Counted from the stretch's first letter, positions 24,911-33,966 are shown. The stretch: DNA of 64,000 bases from Bacteroidetes bacterium GWF2_40_14 (GCA_001769195.1 MEOK01000005.1:1-64000); one strand, 5' to 3'. Numbers and translations: made by a program. Notes: generated from the letters alone by a model not told the origin.

Positions 24911-26866
24911 ATGAAAAGATTTTCAATTAAGAGAATGTACATTGAGAATTTCAAAGGCATAAAAAAAATGTCTATTGATTTCTCTGAAATTACAAGAATT
25001 TCCGGAGCAAATGCTACATGCAAGACCAGTGTTCTGGATGCTTACATGTGGTGCCTTTTAGATGTTGATTCGTTTGGGAAAAGCAACTTCAAGGTTCAGC
25101 CTTTAGATGAAAAAGGCAATGTCATTGATAACCTTATAACATTTGTTGAAGTACAGACATTCGTCGACAATCAACAATATAACTTCAAGAGAAAATACTA
25201 TCAGAACTGGATTAAACCACGTGGTAAGACAGAACCGATCAACACTGGTAACCTATCTGAATATTACTATAATGATGTTCCATGCATGCAGACGGAATTT
25301 CAGGCAAAGCTGAATAGTATTGTTTCTCTGTCAGATTTCAAACTTGTTTCAAGTGTTACAGCGTTCAACAAACTTAACACAGAACAAAAAAGAGCTGTAT
25401 TGATAGACATTTCCGGCATCAAGGACATTGACAAAGAAGTGGCGACAGAATTCCCTCTTTTAAGGGTTCAGTTGGAGGAATACAACAAAAGCGTAAAAGA
25501 ATACTCTGCAGAAGTGAGGATGAAAATATCAAAGCTTAAGGATGATTTAAAATCAATTCCGATAAGGATTGACGAACTTGAAAAGCAGAGGCCGGAGAAA
25601 CTGGATTTTGAGGCACTTAAAATCAAAGAAAGCAGACTCAAAAAGGAGATTGAGGAAATAACAACATCGCAACAGAGCAGCTCTGGAAACGATCTGTTTC
25701 TTGACAATAAGAAGACGGATCTGAAAAAGAAAATGAACGAACTGCAGGGGCAGATGAATGACATAGAGCTAAGCTTGAACAAACAGTCAAACTCATTATC
25801 TCTTGAATTGTCGAAAGAACTCTCAGGGGTCACTAATGACAAAAACATTTCAAAAGAAAAGATTGACAGCCTGGTCAAGCAGATTGAAGAGTTATACTCA
25901 AAACAAGAGAAATTAAACAAAGAATTCAACGTAGTAAAAGAGGAATGGAAAACTATCAACAACCTTGAGTTCTCTGTAGAATTAGAGCCGGTTTGTTCAC
26001 AATGTAACAGACCATTCAGTAATGAAGATCTGCAGAATCAGAAGCATTCAGCTGTAGAATTGTTCAACAAAAACAAGCTCGACAAACTGAGTAAGATTGA
26101 TGAAAAAGGAGACGAGTTATCTAAAGAGATCAAGGAAATCATTTCAAAAATTGATAATAAGAACGAAGAAAGAAGACTTGAAACGGAGCGGTTCAATTCA
26201 TCTTGTGAAAAGGTCAAAGATGTTGAAAGCAGGCAAAACAATCTTCCAACTCTTGCAGCTCTTCAAGAAGCAAACAAAGAGTATCAAAAGCTGAAATTAG
26301 AGTATGATCAGACAAAAGCACAACTTACATCTCTTGATGCTCCGATTGAGGAAAATAAGGACACTCAGGATGCCCTAAAACAGGAAAAGGAGTTATCGCT
26401 TAAGGAAATCCGCACCTCTCTGGCAAAAGAACAGCAGATTATCAATATAGACCTTAGAAAAGAAGAGCTAAGAGAACAAGAAATAAATATTTCACAGCTA
26501 ATAGCGGAGCTTGAAGAGGCAGGCAATCAAATCATGCTGTTCAACAAAAAGAAAATTGATTTGATAGAATCACGTATATCCGGAATGTTCAGCATCGTAA
26601 AGTTCAAGATGTTTGAAAAGAACATCACAAATGATGGAGAGAAAGAAATATGTGATTGCATGGTTGATGGTGTTCCGTATGAAAATCTCAACACGGCAAT
26701 GAAAATCAATGCAGGTCTTGATATCTGCAATACGTTATCAAGAAGCCTTGGAATCATTGCTCCGATATGGATCGACAACAAAGAATCTGTAACAGACCTT
26801 ATACAATCAGACAGCCAGTTAATAACATTACAGGTTGTAGAGGGTCTGAGCCTGACAATAAATTAA
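24911..26866 (+). CDS. SMC/SbcC-like ATPase with altered Walker A
   Basis: The 651-aa protein has an N-terminal ATPase lobe, two long coiled-coil arms (about 190-345 and 385-560) around a zinc-hook-like CSQC near 361-364, and a C-terminal lobe ending IAPIWIDNKESVTDLI. It resembles SbcC/Rad50-like proteins in Bacteroidota phages, which sit beside recombination genes. The P-loop reads SGANATCKTS: the glycine before the lysine is Cys (TGC for GGC), and Walker B has Asp-Asn instead of Asp-Glu. Either ATP turnover is altered or the protein is a structural variant. It precedes a RecT-like and an MBL-fold gene. Confidence 0.85.
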   Translation: MKRFSIKRMYIENFKGIKKMSIDFSEITRISGANATCKTSVLDAYMWCLLDVDSFGKSNFKVQPLDEKGNVIDNLITFVEVQTFVDNQQYNFKRKYYQNWIKPRGKTEPINTGNLSEYYYNDVPCMQTEFQAKLNSIVSLSDFKLVSSVTAFNKLNTEQKRAVLIDISGIKDIDKEVATEFPLLRVQLEEYNKSVKEYSAEVRMKISKLKDDLKSIPIRIDELEKQRPEKLDFEALKIKESRLKKEIEEITTSQQSSSGNDLFLDNKKTDLKKKMNELQGQMNDIELSLNKQSNSLSLELSKELSGVTNDKNISKEKIDSLVKQIEELYSKQEKLNKEFNVVKEEWKTINNLEFSVELEPVCSQCNRPFSNEDLQNQKHSAVELFNKNKLDKLSKIDEKGDELSKEIKEIISKIDNKNEERRLETERFNSSCEKVKDVESRQNNLPTLAALQEANKEYQKLKLEYDQTKAQLTSLDAPIEENKDTQDALKQEKELSLKEIRTSLAKEQQIINIDLRKEELREQEINISQLIAELEEAGNQIMLFNKKKIDLIESRISGMFSIVKFKMFEKNITNDGEKEICDCMVDGVPYENLNTAMKINAGLDICNTLSRSLGIIAPIWIDNKESVTDLIQSDSQLITLQVVEGLSLTIN

Positions 26867-26886
26867 CAACTAACAATTTTAAGCGT

Positions 26887-27633
26887 ATGAGTAAAAATGA
26901 AAATGGACTTCAGGTACTTCCGGAACAAAACGACAACATGCTTGTGTTCGGGAGCCTGGCAAATTTTGAGAACGCCCAGAGAATGGCGAAATCTCTTTGT
27001 TCCAGTACAATTGTTCCTAAAAATTATCAAGGTGAGACTAATCTTGCAAACTGCATTGTAGCTCTCGAGATGGCAAACAGAATCAGGATGTCTCCGCTTA
27101 TGGTAATGCAGAATCTCTACATCGTGAATGGCAATCCAGGATGGAGCAGTAAGTTTTTGATTGCAGCCCTAAACGTAAGTGGAAGGTTCTCCCCACTAAG
27201 ATATGAATGGAAAGGAGAAGAGCCAAAAGACAACTGGGGATGCAGGGCGTGGGCCACTGACAAAGAGGGAGAAAAACTATTAGGTGCATGGGTTACTATC
27301 GACATGGCAAAAAAAGAGGGATGGTTCGGTAAGGCCGGAAGCAAATGGCAGACAATGCCACAGTTGATGCTCCAGTACAGGGCAGGTGCATTTTTCGCTC
27401 GTACCTACGCACCTGAAATCGGAATGGGTTTGCAGACAGCAGAGGAGCTTGCAGATGTTGGTGAGGTAGTAGAGTCTACATACATAGACATGTCTGAAAA
27501 GGTCCAGAGAGAGATTGATCAGAATGCCAACTCGGAATCTTTGAGCATGAAGGAATCTGCTCAGGAAAAAGAGGGAGTAAAAGAAACGTCTCCAGTTGGC
27601 GAGCAGAATAAACCTAAGTGGATGCAAGACTAA
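26887..27633 (+). CDS. RecT-like single-strand annealing protein
   Basis: I start at ATG 26887 (MSKNENGLQVLPEQ), 20 bases after the ATPase stop; an earlier in-frame ATG lies inside that gene. The 248-aa protein resembles phage proteins annotated as RecT-like: IVALEMANRIRMSPLMVMQN, NGNPGWSSKFLIAALN, then PQLMLQYRAGAFFARTYAPE. Such proteins anneal single strands during phage recombination. The family link is from memory of related phages and not as firm as for canonical RecT. Neighbours (SMC-like ATPase, MBL-fold hydrolase) fit a recombination module. Confidence 0.6.
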   Translation: MSKNENGLQVLPEQNDNMLVFGSLANFENAQRMAKSLCSSTIVPKNYQGETNLANCIVALEMANRIRMSPLMVMQNLYIVNGNPGWSSKFLIAALNVSGRFSPLRYEWKGEEPKDNWGCRAWATDKEGEKLLGAWVTIDMAKKEGWFGKAGSKWQTMPQLMLQYRAGAFFARTYAPEIGMGLQTAEELADVGEVVESTYIDMSEKVQREIDQNANSESLSMKESAQEKEGVKETSPVGEQNKPKWMQD

Positions 27634-27644
27634 AGACAGAAAAG

Positions 27645-28382
27645 ATGAAATTGACTGTATTGGCGAGCGGCAGCAAGGCGAACTGTTATGTACTGCAGAA
27701 TGAAAATACTGCATTGATAATAGAGGCCGGTGTTCCAATGTCTCAGGTTTATGAGTGCATAGGATACAACATTAAGAAAGTTGTCGCTTGTCTTGTCAGT
27801 CATGAGCATAAGGATCATTGCAAGTATGTTGGACAGTACTTAGATGCAGGGATTGATGTATTTGCATCAAGTGGCACGATAGAGGCTATTGATATAGCTG
27901 GTTTTAGAAAGATGAAACCATTGATTGGCAAAAAGGTGGTAGTGATGAAAGAGTGGTCAATAATGCCTTTTGATGTCGAGCATGACTGCAATGATCCTTT
28001 TGGTTTTCTGATATACCACAATGAGTGTGGGAATCTATTGTTTGCAACAGACACCTATTATCTGAAATACAGGTTTGATGATCTGAACCATATACTGATT
28101 GAGTGCAATTATCAGGACGAGGTTCTTAAGGAAAGCGTTGAAAAAGGGTTGTTGCATCCTGTGGTAAGGAGAAGAACCCTGCAATCTCACATGTCACTTA
28201 GAACATGTATCAAGACTTTGGCCGAAAACAAGCTCTCTAATGTAGTCAACATCGTTTTGCTACACTTATCCTCTCTCAACTCAGATGAAGATCACATGAA
28301 GACAAAAATAGGCCTTAACACGGGGAAAAGGGTGTTTATCGCAAAGAAAGGTTTGGTAATAGATATTAATAAAGATTTTTGA
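27645..28382 (+). CDS. MBL-fold metallohydrolase (YycJ/VicX-like)
   Basis: The start is set at ATG 27645 (MKLTVLASGSKAN), after the RecT-like stop at 27633. The 245-aa protein has the metal motif SHEHKDH (His53, His55, Asp57, His58), a second His in VEHDCND and an FATDTYY stretch with an Asp ligand. The group includes DNA 5' exonucleases of the YycJ type. Placed after a RecT-like gene it could supply the resecting exonuclease, an inference from position. Confidence 0.85.
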   Translation: MKLTVLASGSKANCYVLQNENTALIIEAGVPMSQVYECIGYNIKKVVACLVSHEHKDHCKYVGQYLDAGIDVFASSGTIEAIDIAGFRKMKPLIGKKVVVMKEWSIMPFDVEHDCNDPFGFLIYHNECGNLLFATDTYYLKYRFDDLNHILIECNYQDEVLKESVEKGLLHPVVRRRTLQSHMSLRTCIKTLAENKLSNVVNIVLLHLSSLNSDEDHMKTKIGLNTGKRVFIAKKGLVIDINKDF

Positions 28383-28383
28383 A

Positions 28384-28773
28384 ATGGAAACAACTAAAGA
28401 AGAAGTAACAGAAAAAGAACTTAGCGACATGCAGAGTTATCTTGAAACAACACTCTCGGATGATCCAGCGGAGCTAACAGAAAGACTGGCATCACTGAAT
28501 GTCTATTTGGCCAGAAGCGGATATCTGTTGGCCGTTGCTAAAAACAAAAGAGATAAAGCTGTCAACGGAGTTTTTTCTGAATATCAGAAAATGATACTCA
28601 AGATGCCGGCAACTGTAGCGAACAAGTTCATTGACTCTTGTGTGGAAAAAGAAAACATGAATGTTAACTGGCTTGATCGGATGAACAGGACATGTGTCCA
28701 TCAGGGTGATAACATCAGAACACTTGTCTCGTTCTCAAAAGAACAATTACGTTTGACCAAATCAGGATATTAA
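28384..28773 (+). CDS. Hypothetical helical phage protein, 129 aa
   Basis: Unrecognised, almost wholly helical, acidic N-terminus. It follows the MBL gene by one base, so it belongs to the same transcription unit and perhaps the same recombination module. The following 85-bp gap is AT-rich and shows nothing firm. Confidence 0.65.
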   Translation: METTKEEVTEKELSDMQSYLETTLSDDPAELTERLASLNVYLARSGYLLAVAKNKRDKAVNGVFSEYQKMILKMPATVANKFIDSCVEKENMNVNWLDRMNRTCVHQGDNIRTLVSFSKEQLRLTKSGY

Positions 28774-28858
28774 TATAATTATTTGATAGTCAATGAAATA
28801 ATATTTGGTCAATTAAAATATTTAGAACAGTTTTACAATCAATTAGACAATTAAGAGC

Positions 28859-29092
28859 ATGAATATCAATGAAAACGGAGTTAGTAGCACAACGCAATGC
28901 GCTCTAATCAAACGACATTTACTTGCAGGTGGAAGCTTAACACCCCTGGAAGCGGAACAGGCTCCATTCAGATGCATGAGACTTGGAGCAAGGATTTATG
29001 ATCTAAAGCAGGATGGTCTCAAAATAGACGGACAGATGATTAAGGTCCCCTCAGGAAAAAGGGTTAAGAGATACAAACTTTCACAATCGTAG
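28859..29092 (+). CDS. Small winged-helix protein (HTH_39-like)
   Basis: The 77-aa protein resembles the helix-turn-helix domain seen in many phage replication regions: QCALIKRHLLAGGSLTPLEA, then RCMRLGARIYDLKQDGLKI. It lies just before the replication initiator gene and may act in replication or its control. Confidence 0.7.
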   Translation: MNINENGVSSTTQCALIKRHLLAGGSLTPLEAEQAPFRCMRLGARIYDLKQDGLKIDGQMIKVPSGKRVKRYKLSQS

Positions 29093-29107
29093 CAAAACAA
29101 AAAAGCT

Positions 29108-29911
29108 ATGGCACGACCAAAACGAAACAATGCGGACTATTTCTCACATGATGCAGATATGAGAAACGACCTCAAGATCAAAGCTCTCCGTAATAAGTTC
29201 GGACTAGATGGGTATGCTGTCTGGTGTATGATACTGGAAGTGTTGACAGACAGAGATGATTTTGAGTATGAGTGGAACGATTTATCAGCTGAATTAATGT
29301 CAGCAGACTTTGGAATAGATGCCGGTAAATTGCGTGAGACAATTGAATATTGCATCAAGTTAAATTTATTGGAATTATCTGAAGGAAAAATATTCAGTCA
29401 AAAACACAAAGATAGGTTTGATAGCCTGTTAACGAAGCGACAAAGAGACAGAAACAGGTTTATCGTCAGCGATAATCCCATACAATCACAAGTTTCCGTC
29501 AGCGATAATCCACATAGTAAAGTAAAGTATAGTAAAGTAAAGGAGAGTATAGTAAAGTATAGTAAAGAAGATAATAATAGTAAGAGTATAGAAGATAAAT
29601 CTTCTGCTGCTGAAGCAGCCACACTCAAAAGGGGTGATGAGTTTTATAAAATACTTTTAGCTTTTGTTCCGACTTATGGAAAAGACATGCTGAGATCCTT
29701 TTTTGATTACTGGTCTGAAATGAATAAGAGCAAAACAAAAATGCGTTTCGAAATTGAAAAAACGTGGAATCTGGCCGGACGACTAAGGACATGGGAAAGA
29801 AATGAGAAAAAATTCAATAAGGGTTCTCAGATACAACAGAAAACGACAATCAAGGATGTGCTCAGTATTGCCGGTAATACAATGCCAAACAAATTAATTC
29901 AACAGAGCTGA
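29108..29911 (+). CDS. DUF4373-type phage replication initiator
   Basis: The 267-aa protein starts with a DUF4373 (Lin1244/Lin1753-like) domain: DYFSHDADMRNDLKIKALR, then KFGLDGYAVWCMILEVL. Phage proteins of this type bind origins and are analogous to lambda O/DnaD-like initiators. The linker after residue 115 is low-complexity (Ser/Lys/Val/Tyr repeats) because the DNA underneath carries iteron-like repeats. A conserved C-terminal helical region ends at KLIQQS. One base separates it from the next gene. Confidence 0.8.
   Translation: MARPKRNNADYFSHDADMRNDLKIKALRNKFGLDGYAVWCMILEVLTDRDDFEYEWNDLSAELMSADFGIDAGKLRETIEYCIKLNLLELSEGKIFSQKHKDRFDSLLTKRQRDRNRFIVSDNPIQSQVSVSDNPHSKVKYSKVKESIVKYSKEDNNSKSIEDKSSAAEAATLKRGDEFYKILLAFVPTYGKDMLRSFFDYWSEMNKSKTKMRFEIEKTWNLAGRLRTWERNEKKFNKGSQIQQKTTIKDVLSIAGNTMPNKLIQQS
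29464..29570 (+). repeat. Iteron-like repeats inside initiator gene, candidate phage origin
   Basis: A 15-bp direct repeat CGTCAGCGATAATCC occurs at 29464-29478 and 29497-29511 (33 bp apart). It is followed by six copies of AGTAAAG starting at 29516, 29521, 29531, 29536, 29551 and 29561 in an A-rich tract. Repeats within the initiator gene are how lambda O carries its origin, so this may be the origin. Confidence 0.55.
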
Positions 29912-29912
29912 T

Positions 29913-30587
29913 ATGGATGCGAAAGTAATCGAAGGCATAATCAAGGTTTCGCCCCTTGCAAGAAAAGATGAAAAAGCATTTTCAGAAATCAGAAGCGCAA
30001 TTTACGTTGTCTATGTTCAAACAGGCAGTTATAGAAATATTGAAAAGTCTGCTCTTGATGATGAAATTGACCTTTATACATCTATGCTTATCAATGACCT
30101 TAATGATGACAGAAAGCTGAAAACAATACATACTTCAGAGATTGGATATTGCTTTAACAACGGCATAAAAGGAAGACTTTCAACTGACAAAGACATGATT
30201 GTCTCTTATAAGACATTGGTCAGGTGGCTGGATGCTTATGTTGATCATTCAGAAAGACGAATTGCTTTTACGAACTCATCAAGAATATCAGAAGCAAAGA
30301 GAATAGAACAAAGAACATCACCGGAAGAGCGCAGAATATCAATGGAGAAAATGATTAATGAAGCTTATCAGGATTATGAAAAGTTCTATTCTGCTCCTAA
30401 AGTCAAGATCACAGGACGTATAAAAATGATAGGAGAAGTAATGAGTGATACACTCCCTTTCTCTGTCAAGGACTACGGTGGAATAAAACGTGCTTATTTA
30501 GCAAGCACAAACAAAATTAAAAACGAAAAAAATCTTGTTGAATATTTCGACAAGTGCATAGCAGAAAAAGTGAAGACAATTTTCTAA
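29913..30587 (+). CDS. Hypothetical protein after initiator, possible helicase loader
   Basis: The 224-aa protein is not recognised. It is helical and charged, with WLDAYVDHSERR in the middle. It directly follows the initiator gene (1-base gap), the place where many phages encode a helicase loader; no AAA+ motif is visible, so this is position only. Confidence 0.6.
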   Translation: MDAKVIEGIIKVSPLARKDEKAFSEIRSAIYVVYVQTGSYRNIEKSALDDEIDLYTSMLINDLNDDRKLKTIHTSEIGYCFNNGIKGRLSTDKDMIVSYKTLVRWLDAYVDHSERRIAFTNSSRISEAKRIEQRTSPEERRISMEKMINEAYQDYEKFYSAPKVKITGRIKMIGEVMSDTLPFSVKDYGGIKRAYLASTNKIKNEKNLVEYFDKCIAEKVKTIF

Positions 30588-30612
30588 GATAAAATCAAAA
30601 CAAAAAAAGCGT

Positions 30613-31023
30613 ATGAAAGCTACAGAAACATTTAAAAAAACAATTTTGGATTATCTCGAGAGTAGAGCCAAGACAGACGAACTTTTTTCTGTCTCATTCG
30701 GGAAACTCAACAAAAACATTGACGACTGCATCACTTACATTCTAAACGCTGTCAAGGCTTCAGACTGTAATGGTTTTGCTGACGAAGAAATCTTCTCCAT
30801 GGCAGTACACTATTACGATGAAGATAAGATCGAAGTCGGCAAACCTATCAACTGCAATGTTGTTGTGAACCACGCTGTAGAACTGACAGAAAAAGACAAG
30901 CAAGAAGCAAAGCAGAAAGCTATTGATAGTCTTATAGATCAGGAGCGTAAAAAGATTGTGTCTAGGCCAGTCAAGACAAATCTAAAACCTGCATTGGAAG
31001 TTCAACAAGCAAGCCTGTTTTAA
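30613..31023 (+). CDS. PcfK-like family protein
   Basis: The 136-aa product matches the PcfK-like family: ETFKKTILDYLESRAKTDEL, then DDCITYILN and the typical C-terminal QASLF. The family was named from the pCF10 conjugative plasmid and is common in Bacteroidota mobile elements, where it pairs with PcfJ. The pair is intact here, with the pcfJ-like gene starting 2 bases later. Function is unknown. Confidence 0.85.
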   Translation: MKATETFKKTILDYLESRAKTDELFSVSFGKLNKNIDDCITYILNAVKASDCNGFADEEIFSMAVHYYDEDKIEVGKPINCNVVVNHAVELTEKDKQEAKQKAIDSLIDQERKKIVSRPVKTNLKPALEVQQASLF

Positions 31024-31025
31024 AG

Positions 31026-32342
31026 ATGAAACCGCGTACTAAACTACAATTTGAAGTTTTAAGTTGCAGCAAGGGCCTTATTGACTACGAACATGAAATA
31101 TTATCCTTTGCTAAGGATAAATGTTTAGAGAATAAAGGTTTTGCAACAAAAAAACGTGTCGTTTGCATGAACTGTGGAGAGCGTTTTTCTACAGACGTGG
31201 TAAAGAAAAAACGTGCAGAATGCCCACATTGTCAAAAAAAGCTGACAATAATTAGCTCACGTTGTACAACAGACAAGCAGCATATATTTATAGGCTTTGC
31301 TCAAATATATAGTGAGTTCCAGGTTATAAGATATTTTGAGATTTATTCCCATCATTCTGAAAACAAAGCACCAAAGTATTACTGCAGCGAAATATTGCAG
31401 CAATGGTTTTCGGATAATGGAAAGCTTACAATAGTCTCAAGGAAGCATAATCTAAATGCCTACTGCGACTCTTGGGGTGGAGACATGGAGATCAGAAAAG
31501 AAATTACCCATTACTATAGTTACACTCCAAATAAATTCGATTGTTTAGCAGACTTTTGGTTCCCGGAATCAGTATTTATGCACAAATACTCAAAGTATGG
31601 TATTAACGGCAACTTAAGGTCCATAACCTTTAAACAAGCAGTTAGATCTATTCCTATTAACCCAAGGCTGGAAACTCTTCTCAAAGGCAAGCAATATGAG
31701 TTATTGTCATACTATTACAGCAAAGGTATTTCAAACGATATATGGGCGTCTATAAAGATTTGCATGCGCAATAATTATTCAATAAAGGATGCTTCAATAT
31801 GGTCAGATTATGTTGATCTTCTCATGTATTTCCAGAAGGATACTCACAATGCGTTTTATGTTTGTCCAAAAAACCTCAAAAAAGCCCATGACCGACTTGT
31901 TGAGAAGAAACGCAAAATTCAAACAATGCAACAGGCTGAACGTAAACGCAAGCAAGCCAATGAATGGGAGAAGCAATTTAATAAAATGAAGGCACATTTA
32001 CTGGGTATTCGTTTCTCTGACGGCAAGATCACTATCAAGACACTGGATAGTGTGCAGGAATATCTGGAAGAGGGCGATGCGTTACATCATTGCGTTTTTA
32101 CAAACGAATATTTCTTGAGGAAGGATTCTATTTGCCTGTCTGCAAGGATCGATGAAAAACCGGTTGAAACAATAGAACTATCCCTGTCAAAAATGGATAT
32201 CGTGCAGTGCCGGGGACTGCATAATGCAATTACTCCATATCATGATGCTATAGTCAGTCTTGTAAAGGACAATATCAATGTCATCAAGTCAAGATACCAT
32301 ACAAGCCATAAAGTTAAAACAGTTAAACAGATAAACAATTAA
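31026..32342 (+). CDS. PcfJ-like protein
   Basis: The 438-aa protein has a zinc ribbon near its N-terminus (CMNC at 47-50, CPHC at 66-69) and a C-terminal PcfJ-like domain with a conserved GDALHHCVFTNEYF motif and ARIDEKPVETIELSL. PcfJ-like proteins accompany PcfK in conjugative elements and phages and are thought to bind nucleic acid; activity is not established. Confidence 0.85.
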   Translation: MKPRTKLQFEVLSCSKGLIDYEHEILSFAKDKCLENKGFATKKRVVCMNCGERFSTDVVKKKRAECPHCQKKLTIISSRCTTDKQHIFIGFAQIYSEFQVIRYFEIYSHHSENKAPKYYCSEILQQWFSDNGKLTIVSRKHNLNAYCDSWGGDMEIRKEITHYYSYTPNKFDCLADFWFPESVFMHKYSKYGINGNLRSITFKQAVRSIPINPRLETLLKGKQYELLSYYYSKGISNDIWASIKICMRNNYSIKDASIWSDYVDLLMYFQKDTHNAFYVCPKNLKKAHDRLVEKKRKIQTMQQAERKRKQANEWEKQFNKMKAHLLGIRFSDGKITIKTLDSVQEYLEEGDALHHCVFTNEYFLRKDSICLSARIDEKPVETIELSLSKMDIVQCRGLHNAITPYHDAIVSLVKDNINVIKSRYHTSHKVKTVKQINN

Positions 32343-32346
32343 AACA

Positions 32347-33078
32347 ATGGACAAACAACAAATTTTACAGCAATGCACAATTTCTGGTAACATCGTAAAG
32401 CTCCCAGAAATTCAGTTAGACAGAAAGCTATATCAAGAGGTAGCAAAAGCTCTTGAACTGATCGGTGGTAAATGGAAGGGCGGAAAAACAGCAGGGTTCG
32501 TTTTTCAAGAAGATCCAACAGAGCTGCTTGAGCAAATTGCTAACGGAGAAAACCGAAATATCAAAAAAGAGTATCAGTTTTTTGCAACACCAAGTGATAT
32601 AGCAGACTGGTTGGTAGAATTAGCTCAAATTAAAAGCGATGACATTATTCTTGAACCAAGTGCAGGACAAGGTGCCATTATTGAGGCAATTTTAAGAACC
32701 AATCCACAAGCAAGCGTCTTTGCTATTGAGCTTATGGACACAAACTCTATTATACTCAACAGAAAGGGATTTAACCACGAAAAAGGAGACTTTTTAGCAA
32801 TACCGAATCAACCTGTCTACGATAAGATTATTGCTAATCCTCCGTTTTCAAAGAATCAGGATATTGACCACATAAGAAGAATGTATGACTTACTAAAGTT
32901 TGGTGGGCGTATTGTTTCAGTTGCTTCTAAGCACTGGCAATTTGCTTCCGGAAAAAAAGAAACGGAGTTCAGATATTGGCTATCAAACATGGGAGCTACA
33001 GTTCATGAAATTTCTGAAGGATCATTCAAGGATAGCGGAACAATGGTAGCATCATGCATAATCATAATTGATAAATAG
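32347..33078 (+). CDS. N6-adenine DNA methyltransferase
   Basis: The 243-aa protein has a SAM-binding motif EPSAGQGA (103-110), the acidic strand FAIELMD (125-131) and the catalytic NPPF (164-167) of gamma-type adenine methyltransferases. The first 75 residues form a small extra domain with a KWKGGKTAGF stretch. No restriction endonuclease gene adjoins it, so it is probably an orphan, protecting phage DNA or acting in regulation. Confidence 0.88.
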   Translation: MDKQQILQQCTISGNIVKLPEIQLDRKLYQEVAKALELIGGKWKGGKTAGFVFQEDPTELLEQIANGENRNIKKEYQFFATPSDIADWLVELAQIKSDDIILEPSAGQGAIIEAILRTNPQASVFAIELMDTNSIILNRKGFNHEKGDFLAIPNQPVYDKIIANPPFSKNQDIDHIRRMYDLLKFGGRIVSVASKHWQFASGKKETEFRYWLSNMGATVHEISEGSFKDSGTMVASCIIIIDK

Positions 33079-33080
33079 TC

Positions 33081-33392
33081 ATGAGCACAAAACACACAGG
33101 AGGTAACTGGAAAGTCGGAAGACCTGGTACCGTAGTAACTGACACAATACCAGAATGGCTTATGAATAATACTGGTCATGATGATATTGAATATTATGGA
33201 GGCTACCTAATAGCTGAAAGTATCTCTACCAAAACAGATGCAAATTTAATGGCAGCAGCACCAAATATGCTTGAGGCATTAAAGGGAGCAAAAGCAGTAT
33301 TGGATGCTCAAGGAATAAACGAAGACCATTGTATTGTTGGTCTGCAATACAAACAAATTATTAACGCAATCAATCAAGCAGAACAATCATGA
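33081..33392 (+). CDS. Conserved phage hypothetical protein
   Basis: The 103-aa protein shows a pattern common to many phage early proteins: HTGGNWKVGRPG at the start and DANLMAAAPNMLEALKGA in the middle. Function unknown. It overlaps the next gene by 4 bases. Confidence 0.75.
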   Translation: MSTKHTGGNWKVGRPGTVVTDTIPEWLMNNTGHDDIEYYGGYLIAESISTKTDANLMAAAPNMLEALKGAKAVLDAQGINEDHCIVGLQYKQIINAINQAEQS

Positions 33393-33652
33393 AAACTGAA
33401 ACATTACAACAGGCAAAAGAGCTTGAAAAACAAATCAAAGAGCTTAAAGAGCACTATGAGTATATAAAGATGGACAAACCTGACCCATACGATGGCTTAT
33501 CACGCATTTATGTTGAAAGTAGATATTCTAGTGCTAATAAAGGCTTAAAGAAAGAATACCTACCTATATCTATCGCGGAATACGTTGAGTTATACCTTGC
33601 TAGAGTGGACAAGGAGATAAAGAGGCTTGAGAAAGAACTTGAAAAACTTTAA
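33389..33652 (+). CDS. Small coiled-coil phage protein, 87 aa
   Basis: Two charged helices (residues 1-28 and 65-87) with coiled-coil spacing flank a central loop. No family recognised. It is in the early operon with a 4-base overlap upstream and an 11-base gap downstream. Confidence 0.65.
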   Translation: MKTETLQQAKELEKQIKELKEHYEYIKMDKPDPYDGLSRIYVESRYSSANKGLKKEYLPISIAEYVELYLARVDKEIKRLEKELEKL

Positions 33653-33663
33653 TCCTTAAACTA

Positions 33664-33888
33664 ATGAGTGCAAATTCAGGATATCTGGTTGAGTACATCA
33701 ATAAATATGATGTTTTACAAAAAGGCATTATTAGACACAAGGACCAGTATAAAGAGATAAGAGAAAAAAATAAGGTCTTGGTAGAGTTGTATGATGATGA
33801 ATTCAATCAGAAAAAGGATGCCTCATGCAATCCGGTAAAGGTTCTAAAAAGTACAGAAACGCTCAAAGTAATTGGATTTATAGATTAG
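33664..33888 (+). CDS. Small hypothetical phage protein, 74 aa
   Basis: Lys/Glu-rich protein with a helical centre and a KVLKSTETLKVIGFID end. No family recognised. A 78-bp AT-rich gap follows, in which I see no clear promoter. Confidence 0.6.
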   Translation: MSANSGYLVEYINKYDVLQKGIIRHKDQYKEIREKNKVLVELYDDEFNQKKDASCNPVKVLKSTETLKVIGFID

Positions 33889-33966
33889 TGAAACACAACG
33901 CTATACACAAGGATAAATATTTTACCCGTCTTTTTATTAAATAATTTAAACACTAAAAGCACAAAA

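Noticed and set aside
25468-25962. Long minus-strand frames inside the SMC-like gene
   Set aside because: They arise from Lys/Glu-rich coiled-coil coding sequence read in reverse (Ser/Phe/Leu-rich), with no start context.
26767-26886. Upstream extension of the RecT-like gene
   Set aside because: It overlaps the SMC-like coding region in another frame and encodes no conserved residues; ATG 26887 has the recurrent AAGCGT context.
29515-29570. CRISPR-like reading of the AGTAAAG repeats
   Set aside because: Units are 7 bp, overlap each other and have no spacers; no cas genes occur in the window.
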